11,198 nt of DNA, taken from contig JACCTI010000087.1 in assembly GCA_013812515.1 (NCBI GenBank), positions 1 through 11,198 of the forward strand. Direction: 5' to 3'. The stretch is from Chthoniobacterales bacterium. Lineage in GTDB: Bacteria; Verrucomicrobiota; Verrucomicrobiia; Chthoniobacterales; UBA10450. Shown here piece after piece: positions 6,077 through 11,198 of the stretch (position 1 is its first letter; the number at the start of each line of letters is the position of its first letter). The notes below the pieces were generated by a model. That model worked only from the letters and a program-made list of their open reading frames with translations, had not been told where the DNA came from and ran no database searches. The position numbers were made by a program, and so were the translations under genes.

Positions 6077-6840
6077 GGTTAGATAAGTGACCGCGTGGCC
6101 GCCGATTCGGACGCGTTCTGTCCCGTTCTCGCAAAAAAGTTCACCGCCACGTTTGGAAAGCTGACGCCCGAAAAGCGTCTGCTTGCCGAGCCGTTCGGCC
6201 CAGAATGGGATCAGATAACAGTGGGTCGAGCCGGTGACTGGATCTTCGTCGAGGCCGTGATGCGGCGCGAAAAAGCGTGAGACGAAGTCGCAATCGTCGC
6301 CCGGCGCAGTGACGATCACCCCCTCGTTAGGCAAATCCCTCAGCCTGGCCATGTCTGCCTTCAGCGCCAGGATTTCCGCCGCGCTTCGATAGAGCGCGAG
6401 GTAATCACGCGCCTGATACAGCTCCCGCGGCTCCGCGCCGAGCGCTGCGCTGAACTGCCGATTCGCTCCGCAACGCTCCACTCTTCGAGCCGGGAAATCG
6501 AGCCCGAGCCGATCTCCATCGCGTGCGACGCTCAACTCGCCCGTGCGTGGCGAATGAAACCGCAGCGTCCCTTCCTTCGTCCCGCGATGGCGAAATAGCA
6601 CATGCGCGGAGGCGAGCGTCGCGTGCCCGCACAATCGACTTCGTTGGTCGGTGTGAACCAGCGCAACTCGTAAACGCCAGCGCGCGCGACGAGGAACGCC
6701 GTTTCCGCGAGATTGTTTTGCGCAGCGATCGATTGCAAGAGCACATCCGGCAGCCATTCCTCGAGCACGCAAACGCCCGCGGGATTGCCCGCAAACGGGC
6801 GTTGCGTAAAGGCGGAAACTTCGAAGTAGGGGAGTTTCAT
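6047..6840 (-). pseudogene. PhzF-family isomerase/epimerase, one frameshift
   Basis: PhzF-family enzymes share a diaminopimelate-epimerase-like fold and isomerise small metabolites; most members are of unknown substrate. The first frame starts at ATG 6840 and reads MKLPYFEVSAFTQRPFAGNP, with the catalytic-glutamate block NNLAETAF (E46) and ELRWFTPTNEVD. At about 6633-6634 one base is missing from the expected GAT-TTG-TGC-GGG. Downstream, LCGHATLASAHVLF continues in another frame through DEDPVTGSTH (about 198-207) to VPLTL and a stop at 6047. Restoring one base gives about 264 residues, a normal family length. As written it would yield a truncated protein. A single lost T could also be a sequencing error. 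It is convergent with the ADH fragment, and its last codons take part in the direct repeat. Confidence 0.88.
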
Positions 6841-7097
6841 CGGGGCGCTAGCTTTGTGCCTGAATTCAGAGCGTTCAAGCCGCTCATCCGCCGCGCGGAG
6901 TTGGCTTTGGCTCGAAAGCAGATTTGGCCACGGATGGACACGGATGAAACACGGATTCCGAAGCAGGCGGCGGTGAAATTCAGCTTGTCTTTAATCCGTG
7001 AACATCCGTGTCAATCGTGGCCTGGTTTGGCAAAATCGCGGGCGCGGCGTGCAAAGTTTCCATTGACCGCCAGCGCTCGGTCGGAGTTCTCTCGGCG
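6841..7097. other. Divergent intergenic region between phzF and the DUF885 gene
   Basis: This 257-base spacer separates the phzF start (minus) from the DUF885 gene (plus). It carries the inverted repeat at 6926-7022 and must also supply promoters for both genes. No separate gene is visible. The plus-strand frame open from 7008 begins inside the repeat and is better read as non-coding. Confidence 0.5.
6926..7022. repeat. Large imperfect inverted repeat with CACGGAT iterations
   Basis: The left arm (6926-6957) contains CACGGAT three times at 10-11 base spacing. The right arm (6993-7022) is its imperfect reverse complement, containing ATCCGTG twice. Both arms are bounded by GGCCACG. The loop is about 35 bases. 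From memory, similar ACGGATGxACACGGAT elements are scattered through genomes of Verrucomicrobiota and some other environmental bacteria, probably as a REP-like family. It could form a long RNA hairpin if transcribed into the DUF885 mRNA leader. Confidence 0.75.
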
Positions 7098-8918
7098 ATG
7101 TTCAAGCGTGTCCTGAAGTGGCTTGGCGGAATCGTTGCGGTCCTCCTCGTCGTGGCCGCAGTCTTTCTCGTTAACCTGATCTGGTTTCGGCCATGGAGCC
7201 TGAATGCGTTCTACGAGAAAATCTTTGTCGAAGTTCTCTTCGATCAGCCGGAATTGCTCTCGAACCTCGGACTGGTCGAGCAATTTGGGATCACGGGGCA
7301 TAACGCCAGGCTCGACGACGAATCGCCCGCCCAGCAGCAGCGGCAGTTCGAGCGGCTGCGCAAAAACCTGGCGCAGCTGCACCAGTACCCGCTCGAGAAA
7401 CAAACTGCCTCGCAGCGGCTTTCGACCGCCGTGCTGGATTGGTTCCTGACTGTGCAGGCGGAGGGTGAGAAATTTCAGTGGCACAACTATCCCGTAAACC
7501 AGCTCTTTGGTGTGCAGAGCCAGTTTCCATCGTTCATGGCGAACACGCACCGCCTCTTTACGGCGCGCGATTGCGATTATTACCTGAAGCGGCTCGAGGC
7601 GCTCCCGACGAAGTTCGATCAAGTTTTCGAAAGCCTAAAGGTGCGTGAAGCCAAGGGCATCATCCCGCCGCGTTTCGTTGTCGAAAAAGTGCTCAAGGAA
7701 ATGGGCGGGTTCGTCGGAACACCTGCGGCGGAGAACATCCTCGCCGTCTCCTTCAAGACGCGCGCGGCGAAAATCGCGCAGCTCAACGGGCAGCAACGCG
7801 CCGAGTATCAGAGCCGCGTCGAATCTGCGATCACGAGCAAGGTTTATCCGGCGTATCAGAAGCTGATCGACTACTTCACGGCATTGTTGCCCAAGACAAC
7901 GACCGACGATGGCGTTTGGAAGCTGCCGGAAGGCGAGGCGTTTTACGCGCACAGGCTGCGGCAGAACACGACCACGACCTTGAACCCAGCGGAAATTCAC
8001 TCGTTAGGCTTGACCGAGGTGGAGCGAATCGAAGGCGAGATGCGTACGCTTCTGGATGCGAACGGTTTTGCTGGTCAGCCCATCGGCGCCGCCGTGAAAG
8101 CACTCGGGGCCGATCCCCGTTTCCTCTTTCCAAATGACGAGAGCGGCCGCGGCGCCGCGCTCGCGGAATACACGCGCCTGATCGACCAGGCGCTGGAGCG
8201 CTCGAAGCAGCACTTCGCCACGATCCCGAAAGCGAAGGTCGAAGTGCGGCGCGTGCCGGAGTTCAAAGAGAAGACCGCCCCCGGCGCCTACTACGAAGCG
8301 CCCGCGCTGGATGGCACGCGGCCTGGCGTCTTTTTCGCCAATCTCCGCGACATGAACGAAGTGGCGAAATGGGGCATGCCGACGCTCGCTTATCACGAAG
8401 GCGTGCCGGGCCATCACTTTCAGCTTGCGACCGCGCAGGAACTGAAAGGTCTGCCTCAGTTTCGAAAGCTGATTCCGTTTACCGCTTATGCGGAGGGCTG
8501 GGCGCTCTATACCGAGTGGCTCGCGAAAGAAAGCGGCTGGTATGAGGGCGATCCATTCGGCGACCTCGGCCGTTTACAGGGAGAGCTCTTCCGCGCGGTG
8601 CGGCTCGTGGTGGATACCGGCATTCATGCGCAACGCTGGACGCGCGAACAAGCCATCGCCTACATGCTGGAGAAGACGGGCATGGGTGAAAAGGATGTCA
8701 CCGCGGAGATTGAGCGCTACATCGTTTCCCCCGGGCAGGCCTGCGCTTACAAGGTCGGCATGTTGAAGATCCAGGAGCTCCGCTTCCGCGCGCAAGAGCA
8801 GTTGGGTGAGAAGTGGAACGAGCGCGAGTTCCACGACGTCGTCCTGAAGAATGGCGCCTTGCCGCTGGAGATACTGGAACAGCAGGTGAACGACTACATC
8901 ACGCGCAAGAAAACCTAA
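7098..8918 (+). CDS. Membrane-anchored DUF885 family putative zinc metallohydrolase
   Basis: A 606-residue protein with one hydrophobic segment near residues 8-27 (after MFKRVLKWLGG), so it is probably anchored to the inner membrane facing the periplasm, or carries an uncleaved signal. The rest is the DUF885 domain, a mostly helical fold related to metallopeptidases. It has HEGVPGHHFQ at 433-442 as the zinc-binding motif and YAEGWALYTEW near 464-474, where E466 is the likely third ligand. Other conserved family blocks are GAYYEAP and FANLRDM ahead of the motif, and YIVSPGQACAYKVG near the C-terminus. A role in peptide hydrolysis is inferred from the family; the substrate is unknown. The start at 7098 is chosen over 7008 because the longer form would initiate inside the inverted repeat. 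GGAG lies 11 bases upstream. It is convergent with the FAD oxidase. Confidence 0.92.
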   Translation: MFKRVLKWLGGIVAVLLVVAAVFLVNLIWFRPWSLNAFYEKIFVEVLFDQPELLSNLGLVEQFGITGHNARLDDESPAQQQRQFERLRKNLAQLHQYPLEKQTASQRLSTAVLDWFLTVQAEGEKFQWHNYPVNQLFGVQSQFPSFMANTHRLFTARDCDYYLKRLEALPTKFDQVFESLKVREAKGIIPPRFVVEKVLKEMGGFVGTPAAENILAVSFKTRAAKIAQLNGQQRAEYQSRVESAITSKVYPAYQKLIDYFTALLPKTTTDDGVWKLPEGEAFYAHRLRQNTTTTLNPAEIHSLGLTEVERIEGEMRTLLDANGFAGQPIGAAVKALGADPRFLFPNDESGRGAALAEYTRLIDQALERSKQHFATIPKAKVEVRRVPEFKEKTAPGAYYEAPALDGTRPGVFFANLRDMNEVAKWGMPTLAYHEGVPGHHFQLATAQELKGLPQFRKLIPFTAYAEGWALYTEWLAKESGWYEGDPFGDLGRLQGELFRAVRLVVDTGIHAQRWTREQAIAYMLEKTGMGEKDVTAEIERYIVSPGQACAYKVGMLKIQELRFRAQEQLGEKWNEREFHDVVLKNGALPLEILEQQVNDYITRKKT

Positions 8919-9038
8919 CGACGAAGACTTTTCAGTCACGGATCAACGCAGCTCCGCCCGCTTCCACACCGAAGAAGAATTGGATTCCGCAGGGCGCCAG
9001 CGAACGGGCTCCCACATGCGATGACGCTTTACGACTGT

Positions 9039-10577
9039 CTATCGCGCTTGCGGCACCGGCACTTCCGCTGGACGGCTCGGACGACTGGTGATGCTTGCGT
9101 CACGCGAGGCGATTCGTCGCGCGACCGAGACACCGGAATTCAGTGCGCCTTCCATGTATCCGACGAATTTGTAGCAGGCGTGCTCGCCCGCAAAATGCAA
9201 TCGTCCGAGCCCGGCGTGCAGCACTGGGCCAACGGTCGTCACCTGTCGCGGAGCAGGGAAGGAATACCCGGCAGCCGTCCACATCTCGCTCGGCCAATCC
9301 ATGAAGCGCGCCCGCACGAAGTTCCGTGAAAAATCCGGATAGATGCCGTTTAAAGCCTCGGCATACGCAGCATCCTTCTCCCGGGCCCAACGTTGCCGCG
9401 CACGCTCGGCGGGGGGTCCGCCGGAAAAGCTGATGAGCACCGCGCCTTCGGCGTCGCTCCCCTGGTTATCCGTTCCGTCCCAGGTCATGCTGACGATCCC
9501 GTCCGTCAAGGAATCCGGTGAGAGTCCGCTCTTTGCCCAGAAGCGGCGCTTCACTCCGGCGAGATACTTCACGTTCACACCCATTTGCGGGCGCAGCGAC
9601 CATGGCAGGCCGGGTGCGAATCGGATGTTGTGCCACGTGCTCGGCGGCACCGCGAGAACCAAATCGTCGCCTTCGTACAACTGACCGGCCGCATCGCGCA
9701 CGCTCACCTTCTCTCCGGCGTAGCGCACCTGACGCACCGGCGTGCCCAGGCGCAGACGATGGTCGCCAATGGTGGCCGCAAGCTTTCGCGCGAGGCGCGC
9801 ATTGCCGCCGCTGCAACGGTACACTTCGCTGTCGGTCCAATATTTCTCCAGCCCGCCGCCTTTTACCTGCGTGAGATTGCCGAGGTAACTCTGGCGCGAG
9901 GTCGCGTTGCCGTTATCAGCCGTCAGCTCAACGCTGATCGCCTGTTTGCAAAGGTCTGAGACCCGCAAAGCGCGCACCCACTGCGCTGCCGAACGGCTGT
10001 CGAGTTGCCGCGCATATGCGCTCGTCCACGGCTCGTCGGCGTCGATCCCGGCCGCATCCCGGTTCATCAACTTGTAGGCGCTATCCATTTCCTCCCAAAG
10101 CGCCTCCGATCCCTTTTCGGTGAGCCTATTGCCACCAAGAATCACCGGCGCGTCTAGCTCTTCACTTTCGGTTACGTCATTGAAGTGAAGCCCGAACTTC
10201 TTCGCGTAACCGACCCAGGTCGGGTGATTTGAGCCGATCAATTCGCCGCCGCCTTCTACCACTTTGCCAGGGACCATATCGCTGAGACTAAGGACGCGTC
10301 CGCCGATGCGATTTCGCGCCTCGAGCACGACCACGTCGTAGCCGGCGCTGATCAGCTCATGGGCGCAGGCGAGGCCGCCAAAACCAGCGCCCACCACAAT
10401 GACTTTCCTTCCTCGTCCGACATTGCGGAACGTTCCGCTGCGACCATAACCAGGGACTCCGCTTACGAGCAATCCTGCGGAAGCGGCGAGCGTAATCTTG
10501 AGAAACTCGCGTCGATCAAAAACGCTCGGTTGTGGGCGATAACGGCGGGTGAGACGAGCGTAAAGCGAGCGGGCCAT
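9039..10577 (-). CDS. Tat-exported FAD-dependent amine oxidase / phytoene-desaturase-like oxidoreductase
   Basis: A 512-residue flavoenzyme. The N-terminus carries a twin-arginine signal: DRREFLKI at 21-28, followed by a hydrophobic TLAASAGLLVSG stretch, so it is probably folded with FAD and exported to the periplasm. The FAD-binding Rossmann motif VVGAGFGGLACAHE is at about 61-74 and VVLEARNRIGGRV at about 83-95. The C-terminal flavin motif reads LHFAGEHACYKFVGYMEGALNSG. This domain order is that of the flavin amine oxidase family (monoamine and L-amino acid oxidases). The substrate is unknown. The start at 10577 puts the Tat motif at a normal distance; the frame extends to 10682, but that extension lacks a signal-like character. 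The frame is intact. It lies 148 bases downstream of the AAA+ gene on the same strand and converges with DUF885 across 120 bases. Confidence 0.92.
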   Translation of the reverse strand: MARSLYARLTRRYRPQPSVFDRREFLKITLAASAGLLVSGVPGYGRSGTFRNVGRGRKVIVVGAGFGGLACAHELISAGYDVVVLEARNRIGGRVLSLSDMVPGKVVEGGGELIGSNHPTWVGYAKKFGLHFNDVTESEELDAPVILGGNRLTEKGSEALWEEMDSAYKLMNRDAAGIDADEPWTSAYARQLDSRSAAQWVRALRVSDLCKQAISVELTADNGNATSRQSYLGNLTQVKGGGLEKYWTDSEVYRCSGGNARLARKLAATIGDHRLRLGTPVRQVRYAGEKVSVRDAAGQLYEGDDLVLAVPPSTWHNIRFAPGLPWSLRPQMGVNVKYLAGVKRRFWAKSGLSPDSLTDGIVSMTWDGTDNQGSDAEGAVLISFSGGPPAERARQRWAREKDAAYAEALNGIYPDFSRNFVRARFMDWPSEMWTAAGYSFPAPRQVTTVGPVLHAGLGRLHFAGEHACYKFVGYMEGALNSGVSVARRIASRDASITSRPSRPAEVPVPQAR

Positions 10578-10725
10578 GGCACAGGGAGCACAACAAGTAT
10601 GAGTCGCCAAGTCAATGCGCGCGGGGCAGCTGTCGCTAAAGAGCGCAGCTGCCAGCGTTTTGGCGCCATTCGGCCTCGCCAACTTCGTGGCCGTTCGAAC
10701 GACCGAGAGCGTGCGTTCCGGAGGC
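10578..10725. other. Spacer between AAA+ ATPase and FAD oxidase genes
   Basis: This 148-base spacer has no gene. It holds a seven-base-pair hairpin, GGCAGCT at 10625-10631 pairing with AGCTGCC at 10647-10653, which could weakly terminate or fold upstream of the oxidase. No promoter was confidently identified. Confidence 0.3.
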
Positions 10726-11198
10726 TCACCGCCGCCCGGTTATCATTTTCAGGCGCGCGAACTCCTCGGTCAGCAGCGCGCGCTCGCCATCGCGATATTT
10801 CGGCGGCAAATATCGCTTGTCTGAGCACGAGAGCACCGCCGCAATCTCCTGGAGCGCAAGCAGGTTTGGATCGAGCGGATCCATGAAGGAACTGACGGCT
10901 TCGCGCAGATCCTCCAGTTGCACATCGTTGTCATGCTCCGCCAGAACCGCGCGTTCTTTCGCTCGCGTCAGAATCGCTTCCACGTCGCTCCCGGTCAGTG
11001 GCCGCACGCCTAACTCTTCCCGCACATAGGCCAGCAGTTCCTCGCTCAGCGCAATCTTTTTCACGCGCGCCACCGTCCGGAAAAGCGTCGCCACGTCGTC
11101 AGGTCCTTGCGCCGGAAAGAGCGGCAGGCTTAAGCCAAATCTGCCCTGGCGTTTCATGTCGATCGCCAGCAGATCGGGCCGCGAAGTCATCGCCACCC
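10726..11198 (-). CDS. AAA+ ATPase, C-terminal part (5' end outside window)
   Basis: The frame is open from the window edge down to a stop at 10726, about 157 residues. The first visible residues, VAMTSRPDLLAIDMKRQGRF, are the sensor-1 and arginine-finger region of an AAA+ module (AMTxRPDLL...RxGR). The following helical lid has the sensor-2-like block VRPLTGSDVEAILTRAKERA. The Walker A and B motifs would be upstream, outside the window. The C-terminal extension (SCSDKRYLPPKYRDGERALL) shows no further domain I can name. AAA+ proteins use ATP to remodel other proteins; the partner is unknown here. The apparent GTG start at 11196 is only the window-edge codon, not the real start. Confidence 0.88.
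   Translation of the reverse strand, partial: VAMTSRPDLLAIDMKRQGRFGLSLPLFPAQGPDDVATLFRTVARVKKIALSEELLAYVREELGVRPLTGSDVEAILTRAKERAVLAEHDNDVQLEDLREAVSSFMDPLDPNLLALQEIAAVLSCSDKRYLPPKYRDGERALLTEEFARLKMITGRR

Noticed and set aside
6926..7022. CRISPR array
   Set aside because: The repeated CACGGAT units are too short and too close, and they form inverted arms rather than repeats separated by unique spacers.
10726..11196. Complete 156-residue protein starting at the GTG near the window end
   Set aside because: The frame begins in the middle of an AAA+ domain and stays open to the edge, so it is a 5'-truncated larger gene.

Overview
The window is a GC-rich, gene-dense stretch of ordinary bacterial chromosome with six apparently functional genes complete in the window, two genes cut by its ends, and a scarred middle section. 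The phylum cannot be fixed from sequence alone. A family of CACGGAT-type inverted repeats, weak Shine-Dalgarno signals and the gene mix (DUF885 protein, WGxxGxxG-type protein, Tat-exported flavin oxidase) suggest a soil or water bacterium such as Verrucomicrobiota or Acidobacteriota. This is an inference with low confidence.

Layout. 1-812 (-): 3'-truncated luciferase-like flavin oxidoreductase. 824-2308 (-): APC-type amino-acid permease, probably cotranscribed with the oxidoreductase. 2460-3506 (+): zinc alcohol dehydrogenase of the YahK/CAD type, divergent from the permease. 3566-6076: a rearranged segment. It holds a decayed encapsulated-ferritin-like gene (3791-4101, -), an intact manganese catalase (4135-4944, -), a non-coding stretch, a small exported WGxxGxxG-type protein (5442-5732, -) and a stray piece of the alcohol dehydrogenase 3' end (5910-5999, +). 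6047-6840 (-): a PhzF-family gene broken by one frameshift. 6926-7022: a large inverted repeat. 7098-8918 (+): membrane-anchored DUF885 metallohydrolase. 9039-10577 (-): Tat-exported FAD amine-oxidase-like enzyme. 10726-11198 (-): C-terminal part of an AAA+ ATPase.

The most unusual structure is a diverged direct duplication. The 3' end of the alcohol dehydrogenase, the spacer after it and the last codons of phzF occur at 3362-3595 and again at 5910-6076. The copies flank the catalase/ferritin segment. The simplest reading is an ancestral tail-to-tail ADH/phzF pair that was duplicated or split, leaving a truncated ADH tail beside phzF and a phzF tail beside ADH. Two broken genes (the ferritin-like gene and phzF) lie in or next to this scarred zone, while the large genes outside it are intact.

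Functionally, the manganese catalase and the ferritin-like gene form a coherent peroxide/iron pair, 33 bases apart on one strand. Encapsulated ferritins normally sit beside an encapsulin shell gene, and none is visible here. I see no evidence of a CRISPR array, tRNA, rRNA, transposase or phage genes.
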